A DNA stretch of 64,000 nt, from contig NZ_KI911784.1 in assembly GCF_000516515.1 (NCBI RefSeq), positions 4,750,633 through 4,814,632 on the forward strand, in the 5' to 3' direction. Positions 47,444 to 56,700 of the stretch are shown here, one piece after another (positions within the stretch are counted from its first letter, which is position 1; each line of letters opens with the position of its first letter). The notes under the pieces were generated by a model. The model saw nothing but the letters and a program-made list of their open reading frames with translations, ran no database searches and was not told the DNA's origin. The position numbers were made by a program, and so were the translations under genes. Source of the DNA: Chloroflexus sp. Y-396-1. Its GTDB lineage: Bacteria; Chloroflexota; Chloroflexia; Chloroflexales; Chloroflexaceae.

Positions 47444-47987
47444 ACAATCATCCTTTGCGGTTATAGAGTAAAGATACCCTTCCGATTGTACGCCAATACT
47501 GTTTGTCGTTATCGAGTCAGTAGTGTACAGGAATTGTGACGACGATGGGTGACGAAGGAGTAATTTCTTAACTCGCCTATCTGGCTGTCGTGATCATCGT
47601 CAGGGTGCGTCTGATTATTCTCGCATCCTCATCTATCTCTCGTCGTGGAAGTTGAAGAACATCGTCAGATACCGGCTCCAACCGGATTCCACCCGTTCAC
47701 GTTGGGACTCACGCCTAGCAATGGGAATACGCTTCAAACATACGCTTGAAAAGAATTTCTCTGTGCTGACCGAGAAGGGGCAGACAGACAACACACTGTT
47801 GTTGAAAGCAGCTACACAGATGGTCAGGCAACAGCTCAAAGCGAAGTCCACTTGTTCCCGTTAATGCACGTATCGGTAAAGCGACTCTCAGGCGAACGGG
47901 GATGGTTCACAAATCTTTCAGCGCAGACTTTCCGGGTAGATGAAGGCATAGCCTTCGCCTACCCATCGTTCGCTTTACGCACACGTT
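47444..47987. other. Intergenic region upstream of SDR gene
   Basis: No gene I can support. A 70-codon plus-strand frame (47652-47864, TTG start) ends in a basic, fairly protein-like stretch (RFKHTLEKNFSVLTEKGQT), but it has no ribosome binding site and no family match I know; it may be a remnant of a larger gene. Around 47545-47600 lies a degenerate purine-rich dispersed motif. Confidence 0.35.
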
Positions 47988-48668
47988 TTAATCCTGCCGA
48001 TTACGAGAGCGGTTGATGTGCGCCATAAATTCAGCCCGCGTCTTAGAGTCTTCGCGGAACACACCACGCATCGCCGAGGTCACCATACGCGCATTCGCTT
48101 TTTTCACCCCGCGCATCACTCCGCACATATGAACGCCTTCGGCAACCACAGCAACGCCAGCAGGTTCCAGTGCCTCATTGATGAAATCAGCGATCTGTAC
48201 TGTCATTCGTTCCTGAACTTGCAGACGTCGGGCAAACATCTCGACGATACGCGGAATCTTGCTTAGACCGACAACCTTGCCGTTTGGAATGTAGGCCACA
48301 TGGACCTGACCAAAGAATGGCAACATATGGTGCTCGCAGAGACTATAATAGTCAATGTTGGTGACCAGCACCATCTCATCATAAGCGACACTGAAGATGG
48401 CGCCGTTGATCAACGCTTGGGGATCAATATGATAACCGGCTGTTAGCTCAGCGTACATTTTGGCAACCCGTGAAGGGGTCTTCTGTAACCCCTCACGATC
48501 CGGAACCTCGCCGATGGCCGTAAGAATAGTACGGACTGCCTCTTCGATGCGGGGATCGGAAACAAATGACATTCCCTCCAGTTTACCACGACCAGGAACG
48601 ATCAGACTTTCGTAGTGTTCCTCATCAATATCAGGGGTGGGATGATAACCGTTACCATTGCTAGACAT
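47988..48668 (-). CDS. folE: GTP cyclohydrolase I
   Basis: 226 residues, type I (zinc-dependent). It converts GTP to 7,8-dihydroneopterin triphosphate, the first step to folate, biopterin-type cofactors and queuosine. Signatures: zinc ligands in [19 protein letters not shown] and [11 protein letters not shown], plus the conserved [23 protein letters not shown] region around residue 145. An N-terminal extension of ~40 residues precedes the core. Its start lies 69 bases after the tandem PTPS gene, so GTP cyclohydrolase and the next pathway enzyme are cotranscribed. Confidence 0.97.
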   Translation of the reverse strand: MSSNGNGYHPTPDIDEEHYESLIVPGRGKLEGMSFVSDPRIEEAVRTILTAIGEVPDREGLQKTPSRVAKMYAELTAGYHIDPQALINGAIFSVAYDEMVLVTNIDYYSLCEHHMLPFFGQVHVAYIPNGKVVGLSKIPRIVEMFARRLQVQERMTVQIADFINEALEPAGVAVVAEGVHMCGVMRGVKKANARMVTSAMRGVFREDSKTRAEFMAHINRSRNRQD

Positions 48669-48737
48669 ACTAGATACTCTCCATTACACATACGAACTGC
48701 GCAATATGCGCATGAGCGGGCGAAAGACCACTTGCAA

Positions 48738-49562
48738 TCAGACTTGAACAGGAGACGGACCAGCGTAGCTGAAGATATTCTTGCGCGTTTCCCACAAGCG
48801 GAGAAGGGCAAGACGACCTTCAAGCAAAGGCGCTAGCTCGTTCCAGAGATAGACAATAATATTTTCGGCGGTTGATGGCCGGTCAGCAAAGGCCGGAATT
48901 TCACGATCAAGATGACGTAGGTGAAGTTGATCGATCACCGAATGGACGGTTCGGTCAAGCCATTCAAGGTCAACCAACATTCCGGTTGCCGGATCAATCG
49001 GCCCTTGCACTGTTACCTCCAGGGTATAGTTGTGGCCGTGGCCGTTGGGATTGTTACACTTACCGTAAATAAGGCGGTTTTCTTCATTGCTGAGTGTAGG
49101 TGCGTGGAGGCGATGTGCTGACGCGAAAGTATAGAGACGGCTAAATTGTGTCTCACCTGTGCCGTCATAATCGGCCCACAAATCGGGCTGTTCGTAGAGA
49201 CGTAAATGTACCAGGCGAGCATGAGCTGGCAAGCGCGCCGCGATCAGTCGCCAGAGCACCCGCACCAGATTTTCGGTCGTTGGTACCTGATCCCGAAAGT
49301 AAGGCGTGTCAAAATTGAGGTGTTTGTGATCAAACTCCTCAAGGACGTCGTTGACAATCGCCTTCAATTCGGTCATATTCATAACCATCCCAGTGCGTTC
49401 ATCCAGTGCACCGGTGATGCTGACATCGAGTGTATAATTGTGCCCGTGACCATACGGGCTGGTGTACGGCCCAAAGACACGCTCGTTTTCTTCGGCGCTC
49501 CAATCATCTCGCCAGTAGCGATGAGCAGCCGAAAATTCAAAGCGACGAGTAGCGACAACCAC
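48738..49562 (-). CDS. Tandem-domain 6-pyruvoyl-tetrahydropterin synthase / QueD family protein
   Basis: 274 residues made of two fused PTPS/QueD domains (~1-130 and ~138-270); normal members have one of ~120-140. Zinc His ligands are present in both: His14, His39, His41 and His150, His175, His177. The catalytic Cys is present only in domain 2 (Cys169 in GKCNNPNGHGH); the equivalent position in domain 1 is Tyr33 (GPYTSPYGHGH). The DHKHLN and TTEN / STAEN elements are conserved. GTG start at 49562 with AAAGGA upstream. With folE it would process 7,8-dihydroneopterin triphosphate, either to 6-pyruvoyl-tetrahydropterin (biopterin-like cofactors) or to 6-carboxytetrahydropterin (queuosine); the sequence does not decide. 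Confidence 0.9.
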   Translation of the reverse strand: MVVATRRFEFSAAHRYWRDDWSAEENERVFGPYTSPYGHGHNYTLDVSITGALDERTGMVMNMTELKAIVNDVLEEFDHKHLNFDTPYFRDQVPTTENLVRVLWRLIAARLPAHARLVHLRLYEQPDLWADYDGTGETQFSRLYTFASAHRLHAPTLSNEENRLIYGKCNNPNGHGHNYTLEVTVQGPIDPATGMLVDLEWLDRTVHSVIDQLHLRHLDREIPAFADRPSTAENIIVYLWNELAPLLEGRLALLRLWETRKNIFSYAGPSPVQV

Positions 49563-49836
49563 AATCTAATCCTTTCTTTCTGTTAACCATCGCGTTATCA
49601 ATTATCTCGGTTTAAAAACTCTTCCCTTATGAACGGTACCACACCTTTGCCAAAAGTCAAGGTCTTTGCCAGCGAAATGCACACTATCTGCACGGTTATG
49701 TTCTGTTAGCCACAAGGAAACGGTAAAACGTCACCAGCATCGGCCAGGGAAAGGAGGTTGAAAACGGCTGGCGCACCCTCACCTTCCCCCCCAGCCCCCG
49801 TCCGCTCCCACACGGCGAGAGGAAGGGGGAGGTTAA
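49563..49836. repeat. Intergenic spacer with a CCTCACC/AGAGGAAGG palindrome
   Basis: No gene. Positions about 49770-49833 hold one copy of the genome-dispersed imperfect palindrome (CCCTCACCTTCCCCCC ... GAGAGGAAGGGGGAGG), directly abutting the inverted-repeat-bounded segment at 49837. Confidence 0.55.
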
Positions 49837-50156
49837 GAGCCTATCCGAAATATCTCGTTCCAGAATCTGACGGTCAGCGTCGGTCGTCCCTCGCCATCCT
49901 GATGAGAGCTCAGCAGTGTCGGGGTATGCCGACGGCCAATGAGCCAGGGTGGAATGCAGCGGTCACCATGCGGGATGCCGACGCGATGCACCGCTAGCCA
50001 GAATGCGTCTGATGGCCGCGATGCGAGGTGAACAGCGTGGGCACGGTCGATACGCTGGTGGGCGGATCCCACCGGTTGGGATGCCCGGTCGTCTATCGTA
50101 TGGAAACTCATAGGGCGCATTCATCGTGGACGTGACGACACGACATTCGGATAGGC
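49837..50156. mobile_element. Possible IS remnant or MITE bounded by GCCTATCCGAA inverted repeats
   Basis: GCCTATCCGAA at 49839-49849 is the exact reverse complement of TTCGGATAGGC at 50146-50156. The left end, extended outward, reads GAGCCTATCCGAA, which resembles the termini of IS5-family elements as I remember them. The 318-base interior has no transposase; a 95-codon minus-strand frame inside has no recognisable motif. The right end (50126-50163) also resembles 56885-56919. A non-autonomous or decayed element is the simplest reading. Confidence 0.4.
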
Positions 50157-50160
50157 ACTA

Positions 50161-50231
50161 AAGCTGAGAACTCTGAAAACCCCTACGGATCACTTTCGTT
50201 GCTGTCACTGCCTGGTGCGATATGCTATAAT
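50161..50231 (+). promoter_or_regulatory. Dispersed element and promoter upstream of dnaN
   Basis: AAGCTGAGAACTCTGAAAAC (50161-50180) is another copy of the TCTGAAAA element. A -10 TATAAT lies at 50226-50231, with a partial -35 CTGTCA at 50202-50207 (18-base spacer). The dnaN ATG follows 67 bases later. Confidence 0.55.
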
Positions 50232-50298
50232 GCGCTTCACCCGGATCAGGTGCGGCATTAATATGCCGCGATTGAGATTGTCTCTTTGAGGAGCGACG

Positions 50299-51432
50299 AT
50301 GAAGCTCGTATGTATGCAGGAAGATTTAAAGCGTGGTCTCGCCGCAGTAGGCCATGCCGTTGCCACTAAGAGCACATTGCCGGTATTGGCGAATGTCCTG
50401 CTTGCCACAGATGAAGGCCGGCTGAAATTGACTGCTACCAATCTGGAAGTAGGAATTAATCGTTGGATTAATGCTCAGGTTGTCCGTGATGGGGCAGTTG
50501 CCGTTCCGGCCAAACTGCTGACCGATGTGGTTGGCGGTCTGCCCAATGATGCTGTCTCGTTAAGTCTTGACCAGAAAACGCAAACCTTGCGCGTTGAGTG
50601 TGGCAAATTTGTAAGTAACATTAAAGGGGTTGATCCCGACGAGTTTCCGACCCTGCCGACGGTTAGCTCACGTGCACCATTAGTATCGTTATCCGCAGAG
50701 CTATGGCGCGAGGCGATTGAGCAGGTTGCCTTTGCTGCTGCTTCTGACGAATCGCGTCCGATTTTGACCGGTGTCCTAGTGCGTACCCGTGATCAGATAT
50801 TGACCCTGGTCGCTGCCGATGGATTCCGGCTGGCGATGCGAACCATACAGTTGGCTACGCCAGTGTCACATGCGGTCGATTGTCTGATTCCGGCCCGCAC
50901 GTTGAGCGAATTGGCTCGCATCATCGGGGATACAGACGGGGATGTGGCTATGGTCTACACACCGGGCAGCAGCCACGTCCTCTTCCATACAGAAAATGTT
51001 GAGGTTGTCTCTCGTTTAATTGAAGGAAGATTCCCTGATTTCGAGCGGATTATTCCTCAGCAATATCTGACTCGAATGGTACTCGACAGTGGTGAGTTGG
51101 CAAAAGCAGTCAAGCTGGCCTCATTCTTCGCTAGCAGTAGTCAGAATGTGGTCAAGCTAAAGATCGAGCCAGGCAATGAGGCAGGGCCAGGACGAGTGGT
51201 GCTCAGCGCCAATGCTGCTGAATTGGGCGATAACACCAGTGAACTCGATGGTAGTGTTACCGGTGAAGGTGGAGCAATTGCGCTGAACGTCAAGTTCCTG
51301 GCTGATGCAATTGGTGCAGTACGATCCAATCAGATTGCTTTTGAAATGCAAAGTGCGCAGAGTCCGGCAGTATTCAAACCAGTTGGTCATGATGGCTACA
51401 TCCATATCGTCATGCCGATGAGCATGCGGTAA
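50299..51432 (+). CDS. dnaN: DNA polymerase III beta subunit (sliding clamp)
   Basis: 377 residues, full length. Forms the ring-shaped dimer that holds the polymerase on DNA. The start MKLVCMQEDLKRGLAAVGHAV is typical, as are KSTLPVLANVLL, DEFPTLP, the central ESRPILTGVLV and VAADGFRLA, RFPDFERIIP, and the C-terminal HDGYIHIVMPM ending. AGGAG stands 5 bases before the ATG. It is not next to dnaA, gyrB or recF here. A LuxR-type regulator follows 39 bases later and may be cotranscribed. Confidence 0.98.
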   Translation: MKLVCMQEDLKRGLAAVGHAVATKSTLPVLANVLLATDEGRLKLTATNLEVGINRWINAQVVRDGAVAVPAKLLTDVVGGLPNDAVSLSLDQKTQTLRVECGKFVSNIKGVDPDEFPTLPTVSSRAPLVSLSAELWREAIEQVAFAAASDESRPILTGVLVRTRDQILTLVAADGFRLAMRTIQLATPVSHAVDCLIPARTLSELARIIGDTDGDVAMVYTPGSSHVLFHTENVEVVSRLIEGRFPDFERIIPQQYLTRMVLDSGELAKAVKLASFFASSSQNVVKLKIEPGNEAGPGRVVLSANAAELGDNTSELDGSVTGEGGAIALNVKFLADAIGAVRSNQIAFEMQSAQSPAVFKPVGHDGYIHIVMPMSMR

Positions 51433-51471
51433 GGTAACGGTATCGCAGTATACCTGTATCAGGAGTGGACT

Positions 51472-52158
51472 GTGAGTGTGACTACGCTGATTATCGTGCA
51501 TGCTGTCTCGTTGTTCCGAGATGGTCTGCGCCTTGCGCTATCAGCAAGACCCGAATTTACGGTGGTTGGTGAAGCCAGTAACGGTCAGCAAGCGATCCAA
51601 TTGGTTGATCAGGCTGACCCTGATCTGGTACTGATGGATATTGATCTGCCGGGTGTGAATGGGCTTGAAGTAGCACGGGTGATTAAGCGTAGTCATCCTC
51701 ATGTCGCAGTGGTATTGTTTGGCCCGGTGAATGATGGGGCATCAGTGGTAAAAGCGATTCGGGCCGGCGTTTCGGCGTGCGTACCACCAAATGTGGAGTT
51801 TGTCGATCTGCTTGAGACGCTACAGCAAGTACGGCGAGGGGAGTATCCGATTAACGATCTGGTGCTCTCTTCGCCGGAAGTGGCGGCAACCGTGTTGGAA
51901 GCATTTCGGCAGATGGTTGGTGATGACGAAATCCAGACCGTTTTTTCACCATTATCGACACGTGAACTCGAGGTGCTTGAGTTAGTGGCAAGCGGATACA
52001 CGAATCGCGAGATAGCCGCTCGATTGGACATCAGCAATCAGACGGTCAAAAACCACATCTCGTCGATTTTGCGGAAACTGGCAGTGAATGATCGTACTCA
52101 GGCAGTTGTTTACGCACTTCGACGGGGTTGGATCAAAGTTATGTTGCCAGATGAGTGA
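51472..52158 (+). CDS. LuxR/NarL-type regulator with atypical receiver domain
   Basis: 228 residues, GTG start with AGGAG 6 bases upstream. The C-terminal HTH_LuxR domain is textbook (LSTRELEVLELVASGYTNREIA, DISNQTVKNHISSILRKL, residues ~160-215). The N-terminal receiver keeps Asp56 (LMDIDLPGVNGLEVA), but the acidic pocket residues are His10-Ala11 instead of Asp/Glu, the Thr/Ser position is Phe83-Gly84 and the conserved Lys is Pro105. Phosphorylation-dependent switching is therefore doubtful; it may act constitutively or bind another signal. No kinase gene is adjacent. It lies between dnaN and the propeller lipoprotein. Confidence 0.92.
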   Translation: MSVTTLIIVHAVSLFRDGLRLALSARPEFTVVGEASNGQQAIQLVDQADPDLVLMDIDLPGVNGLEVARVIKRSHPHVAVVLFGPVNDGASVVKAIRAGVSACVPPNVEFVDLLETLQQVRRGEYPINDLVLSSPEVAATVLEAFRQMVGDDEIQTVFSPLSTRELEVLELVASGYTNREIAARLDISNQTVKNHISSILRKLAVNDRTQAVVYALRRGWIKVMLPDE

Positions 52159-52230
52159 TGAAACATCTCTTGCCGGATCGGTTCAGCGCTCCATCCGGTC
52201 AATGTTCGGGTGGAGTACGAGGAGACGTTT

Positions 52231-54267
52231 GTGAGGCGTTTCCGTCTTGAGCGTGCTTTTCTGAGCGTCATTCTCCTGGGCGTCTTGCTAGCAGGATGTA
52301 CGTTCGTTCCGGTTGGTGAAGACGAACAGATCGCGAATATTCAGACAATTGTTGCCGGTACACCATCGGCAACACCAACAGCGACGGCTACCGCAACGGC
52401 GACAGCGACCGCAACAGCGACGCCAACATTTGGGCCATCGCCAACTGCCACCGCAACGGCGACGGCAACGGCTACTCCCTTACCTCCTACACCAACGCCG
52501 AATCCGGCCCTGGCCGGGTTTGGCTACTGTACCCAAACCGTCGGTGTGCCGACCGGTCGCTTCTCAGCCACACTGCAAGAGCTACGAACGGTGGGAAATC
52601 CGGCATTCGAGCAACTTGATGTGCTCTTTGAATTAAGCCCTGGTTCGGCGCCACTGAGCGCAATGGTGAGCTGTCTGACGCTGGCCGATGCACGAATAGG
52701 AGCAGCTCCGTCTGCACTCGCGACACCGTATGTAGTGCGCATTGAGCTTTCCGGCTGGTTGCGTGACGATCGGTTTGCCGCTTCGTTACCGGCACAGACA
52801 CTCACATTTACCACGACCCGTACCATCTCACAGGCAATCATACTGGTTGATCCCCAGGCAGATGTAGGGGCAACGATCTTACTTCCGCTCGCCGAACCGG
52901 TTCCGTTCCGGGTCACGTTGACCGACAATCGTCTGTCGATTGCCGTGGCGCGCACGCCAACTTTCGGTGTGGCGAGTGATACGTTACGAGTGCCGGCTGG
53001 CAGCTCTCCTGCGACGTTGGAACCATTGTTCTTCTTGTTCGATGGTGATGTCTGGAAACTCGATGCCAATACGACAGCGGTTGGTGAGGGGATGACGCGC
53101 CGCCTGGCAGGGGCCGTCAATCTGACCGCTTCGGCTGAAACCGAAACTCACCTTGCTGTCAGTCCAAATGGTGATTATCTGGCGTTCTGTCGATCTGAAG
53201 CAGGCCTTGATCCGGCTGATGCTGCGCTAGCTGTGCCGTCGACTCTCTGGTTGCTCCCGCTCGCCGGCGGTGAAGCACAACCATTGGCCCAGGTAGGGGT
53301 GAGTTGCGCCGATCCAGTGTTCAGTCCTGATGGTGCAACGATTGCGTTTGCAGTTGATGAAACCGGTGCGCTGCCAACGCAGTGGATGATCTACACGATT
53401 CCGGTGAGAGGCGGTGAACCGACCCGGATCGAGACGGTGTTCGATGAATGGAGTCGCTTTGCGCCACAATGGTTAAGTGGGAACCGCTTGTTGTACCGTG
53501 CAGAAGCGCCGGATGGGCGAAGTTCACTTTTCTTACGGCTGCCAACCGGTGAGGTACGTGATGTAGGAGCTGCACTCCTCACCGATGAGCGATTAGTTGT
53601 GCGGTATCGTGGTTTCGGAACATTGCTGGCCAGTCCTAACGGTGAGTATGTGGCGGTCGAAGCCTTGCGTGCCGATGACCCCGGCGCCGATCTGCTCATC
53701 CTCGATAACGCCGGTCAGCTTGTCGAGCGGATCGGTACCCAGCGCGTCACGTTACCACCACCTACACCAACACCCACTGCAAGTCCAACGGCGACACCGA
53801 CACCAACGCCAACCGTGACACCAACCGGGACAGTTACCCCGCAGCCACCAACGGCAACGCCTACTGCGACTGCGCTACCGACGGCAACACCGGAAGGAAT
53901 ACCGCCCCAACCGATACGCGAAGGGCCTTTCTGGAGTCGTCCGTTAGGATGGGATGCTGAGGGACGCTTGCTGTACCTCACCACACTATGCGCCAGTGAT
54001 CTGGTACAAGATTATCAGCTCTACCGCTGGCGCGGTCTCCGGCGCAGCGAGTTGTTGGCAACCGGACAGAGCACGGGAGGTATCGGATCGACTATCGTGC
54101 ACAACCAACAATTGTTCTACGCCGCAGTAGCCGGTGCTGATCTTGGCCCACGTGGGCCACAGACGCAGAGCCAGCGTTACGCAACGGCCCTATGGGTTTG
54201 GGATGTAGAGCGTGGTGATCGGCAGATACTACTCGATCTGGTACGTGGCGTGCGCGCGCTGCGGTGA
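52231..54267 (+). CDS. Lipoprotein with Ala/Thr/Pro linkers and PD40 beta-propeller
   Basis: 678 residues from GTG 52231, which has GAGGAG 6 bases upstream; a longer in-frame start at 52210 would place the signal peptide too far in. The signal peptide ends in the lipobox LAGC (Cys23). A simple-sequence ATATAT/PTPTP linker occupies ~43-92 and a second one ~505-560. Between and after them are PD40-type propeller blades (AVSPNGDYLAFC, VFSPDGATIAFAVD, LASPNGEYVAVEA). The linkers are encoded by near-microsatellite DNA (ACCGCAACGGCGACA repeats) prone to slippage. Probably an outward-facing binding protein. Ends 94 bases before the tandem repeat array. Confidence 0.82.
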   Translation: MRRFRLERAFLSVILLGVLLAGCTFVPVGEDEQIANIQTIVAGTPSATPTATATATATATATATPTFGPSPTATATATATATPLPPTPTPNPALAGFGYCTQTVGVPTGRFSATLQELRTVGNPAFEQLDVLFELSPGSAPLSAMVSCLTLADARIGAAPSALATPYVVRIELSGWLRDDRFAASLPAQTLTFTTTRTISQAIILVDPQADVGATILLPLAEPVPFRVTLTDNRLSIAVARTPTFGVASDTLRVPAGSSPATLEPLFFLFDGDVWKLDANTTAVGEGMTRRLAGAVNLTASAETETHLAVSPNGDYLAFCRSEAGLDPADAALAVPSTLWLLPLAGGEAQPLAQVGVSCADPVFSPDGATIAFAVDETGALPTQWMIYTIPVRGGEPTRIETVFDEWSRFAPQWLSGNRLLYRAEAPDGRSSLFLRLPTGEVRDVGAALLTDERLVVRYRGFGTLLASPNGEYVAVEALRADDPGADLLILDNAGQLVERIGTQRVTLPPPTPTPTASPTATPTPTPTVTPTGTVTPQPPTATPTATALPTATPEGIPPQPIREGPFWSRPLGWDAEGRLLYLTTLCASDLVQDYQLYRWRGLRRSELLATGQSTGGIGSTIVHNQQLFYAAVAGADLGPRGPQTQSQRYATALWVWDVERGDRQILLDLVRGVRALR

Positions 54268-54360
54268 AGCGCGTGCGTGCAACAATAATGTCGGCGGGCA
54301 ATGTTGTCCGGTCTGCGGTTGTGTTTGTGACAAGGATGGCGGAACAGAAGCCTGGTTGAG

Positions 54361-55560
54361 CACATTACGGCTGGCTCCCTCACCTTCCCCCCGACCCCCT
54401 TCCTCTCCCGCGCTGCGGACGAGGAAGGGGGAGGTGAGCGGAGCGATGGCGATCCTGCGCCTGTGTCTTGCAATGATGCCGAGGCCACCAACCAGATCAC
54501 CCCGCTCCCGCAGTGCAGGAGCGGGGCTGGGGGTGAGGGCAGCTCCCTCACCTTCCCCCCGGCCCCCTTCCTCTCCCGCGCTGCGGGCGAGGAAGGGGGA
54601 GGAGAGCGGAGCGGTCGTCACTTGGGTTCTTTATTGCTCCCCTCCGACCTGCGGGCGAGGAAGGGGGAGGTGAGCGGAGCGGTCGTCACTTGGGTTCTTT
54701 ATTGCTCCCCTCCGACCTGCGGACGAGGAAGGGGGAGGTGAGCGGAGCAGGGGTGATCCTGCGCCTGTGTCTTGCAACGATGCCGCGTCTACACACCACA
54801 TCACCCCTCTCCCGCAGTGTGGGAGCGGGGCTGGGGGGTGAGGGCAGCTCCCTCACCTTCCCCCCGGCCCCCTTCCTCTCCCGCGCTGCGGACGAGGAAG
54901 GGGGAGGTGAGCGGAGCGATGGCGATCCTGCGCCTGTGTCTTGCAATGATGCCGAGGCCACCAACCAGATCACCCCGCTCCCGCAGTGCAGGAGCGGGGC
55001 TGGGGGTGAGGGCAGCTCCCTCACCTTCCCCCCGGCCCCCTTCCTCTCCCGCGCTGCGGACGAGGAAGGGGAGGTGAGCGGAGCGATGGCGATCCTGCGC
55101 CTGTGTCTGGCAACGATGCCGAGGCCACCAACCAGATCACCCCGCTCCCGCAGCGCAGGAGCGGGGCTGGGGGTGAGGGCAGCTCCCTCACCTTCCCCCC
55201 GGCCCCCTTCCTCTCCCGCGCTGCGGGCGAGGAAGGGGGAGGTGAGCGGAGTGGTCGTCACTTGGGTGCTTCATTGCTCCCCTCCGACCTGCGGGCGAGG
55301 AAGGGGGAGGTGAGCGGAGCGGTCGTCACTTGGGTGCTTCATCGCTCCCCTCCAACCTGCGGGCGAGGAAGGGGGAGGTGAGCGGAGCAGTGGCGATCCT
55401 GCGCCTGTGTCTTGCAATGATGCCGAGGCCACCAACCAGATCACCCCGCTCCCGCAGTGTGGGAGCGGGGCTGGGGGTGAGGGCAGCTCCCTCACCTTCC
55501 CCCCGGCCCCCTTCCTCTCCCGCGCTGCGGGCGAGGAAGGGGGAGGTGAGCGGAGCGGGG
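54361..55560. repeat. Composite GC-rich tandem repeat array
   Basis: About 1.2 kb of nested repeats, each built around the palindrome CCTCACCTTCCCCCC..CCCCCTTCCTCTCCCGC / GCGAGGAAGGGGGAGGTGAG. The marker GATCCTGCGCCTGTGTCT occurs at 54451, 54755, 54924, 55091 and 55395, giving spacings of 304, 169, 167 and 304 bases. The two long units each contain an extra 68-base tandem pair starting GTCGTCACTTGGGT (54614 and 54682; 55254 and 55322). Uninterrupted frames run through it on several strands only because the repeat is GC-rich. Probably expanded by slippage or unequal exchange from the dispersed palindrome family. Confidence 0.9.
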
Positions 55561-56124
55561 TGAACCTCGCTCTCCCAACCCGTTACGCGCAGCGTCTGGT
55601 GCTGCCCACTCGGCAGCAGGAACGTGCAGCGGATGGTGGAACAGAACGTTGGTCCCCAACGCAGTGGTTGCATGGGTACGGTACATTTCTGATAAGAAAT
55701 TCGGGTTTTGATCCGGCTCTTAAAACGTGGAAAAGCCTCCTAACCAGCGTAGAAGCCTGGATCAAGTAACCGGAGATCGTTCTGATGTGCGATACCACTC
55801 CTGAACTGTCAGTTGACGTTCATCGAGTATCAGTCTACACTTTTTGCATAATTGAGAGTGTGTCTGACGAATGCTCCTATGACCTGGGATTACGGGCCTC
55901 TGGGCCACGTCCTGACGTGAGCGAGTGGAACCGCGTCTGCGTCGGTTTCTGATGGTGTTCTGCGGCATATCAGGTGGAAGTCCACTCCGGCACCAGCCCT
56001 TCTCCCAGCGCTCTCCCTCTCCCAAGATGAAAGAGGGCGAGAGAGGAGATACGTATCGGGAAGAGAATTATTCAGACGCACTCTGAGGAACGGTCACTTT
56101 TACTTGAACGTGGAATATTTCAGT
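55561..56124. other. Intergenic region after the array
   Basis: No gene. Positions 55695-55722 carry AGAAATTCGGGTTTTGATCCGGCTCTTAAA, a copy of the element seen twice at 29.9-30.1 kb and inverted at 58046. Positions 55990-56045 hold a degenerate CTCTCCC/GAGAGG palindrome. The stretch 55830-55960 may be a decayed element, but nothing recognisable remains. Confidence 0.4.
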
Positions 56125-56700
56125 ATGAACCAACCCTCTCTTGGTACTGAGCCAACGCTGCGACTATTTATCGCTCTCGATCTACCGCAAATTGTGCGTC
56201 AAGAATTGCATAATATTCAAAGGCGCTTATATGCCCACAATCGAGCAGTGCGCTGGAGTGACCCGGCCGGCATGCATTTAACCCTCCATTTTCTCGGTGA
56301 AACTCCAGAACGGTTTGTCGCTCCACTCCTAGCCGGTCTGCATGCGATCACGGTATCACCACTACGCTTGCGCCTCAATCAGGTGGGTTGTTTTCCAACG
56401 AACGGCTCGTTGCGTGTTGTTTGGGCTGGTCTCGATGGTGACCTGGATGGTCTGGCCTCCTTACACCGGGCTGTCGGTCGCGTCATCGAGTCGGTAGGGT
56501 TAGCAGTTGATCAGCGCCCCTTTACACCACATATTACCCTCGCCCGTGCTCGTGCGAACGCAACACCGACTGAGCTTCGTTCGTTGCGGGCAACTCTGGC
56601 AACGATGAAACCGAACTCTCTTGAATGGCAGACCGAGCGACCAATCCTGTTCCGCAGTCAACTGACAGCTCGCGGCGCAATCTATACAGCGCTAGGGTAA
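56125..56700 (+). CDS. thpR: RNA 2',3'-cyclic phosphodiesterase
   Basis: 191 residues from the ATG at 56125 (a TTG seven codons earlier is less likely). 2H phosphoesterase family (LigT/ThpR). Both His-x-Thr motifs are present: HLTLHF near residue 50 and HITLAR near residue 133, within a duplicated fold; LRLFIALDLP starts the domain. The family hydrolyses 2',3'-cyclic phosphates of RNA and can reversibly make 2'-5' RNA linkages. Monocistronic; the dispersed inverted-repeat segment starts right after its stop codon. Confidence 0.92.
   Translation: MNQPSLGTEPTLRLFIALDLPQIVRQELHNIQRRLYAHNRAVRWSDPAGMHLTLHFLGETPERFVAPLLAGLHAITVSPLRLRLNQVGCFPTNGSLRVVWAGLDGDLDGLASLHRAVGRVIESVGLAVDQRPFTPHITLARARANATPTELRSLRATLATMKPNSLEWQTERPILFRSQLTARGAIYTALG

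Noticed and set aside
47652-47864. 70-codon plus-strand frame as a small gene
   Set aside because: TTG start without Shine-Dalgarno, no recognised family, isolated position; could be a remnant, but it is not supportable as a gene.
49833-50120. 95-codon minus-strand frame inside the inverted-repeat-bounded segment as a transposase
   Set aside because: No DDE or other transposase motif; the frame is too short and has no ribosome binding site.
54212-55673. Long overlapping reading frames on both strands through the tandem array (up to ~207 codons)
   Set aside because: They are repeats of the same Pro/Arg/Ser-rich phrases created by a GC-rich repeat unit lacking stop codons; no ribosome binding sites and no protein-like composition.
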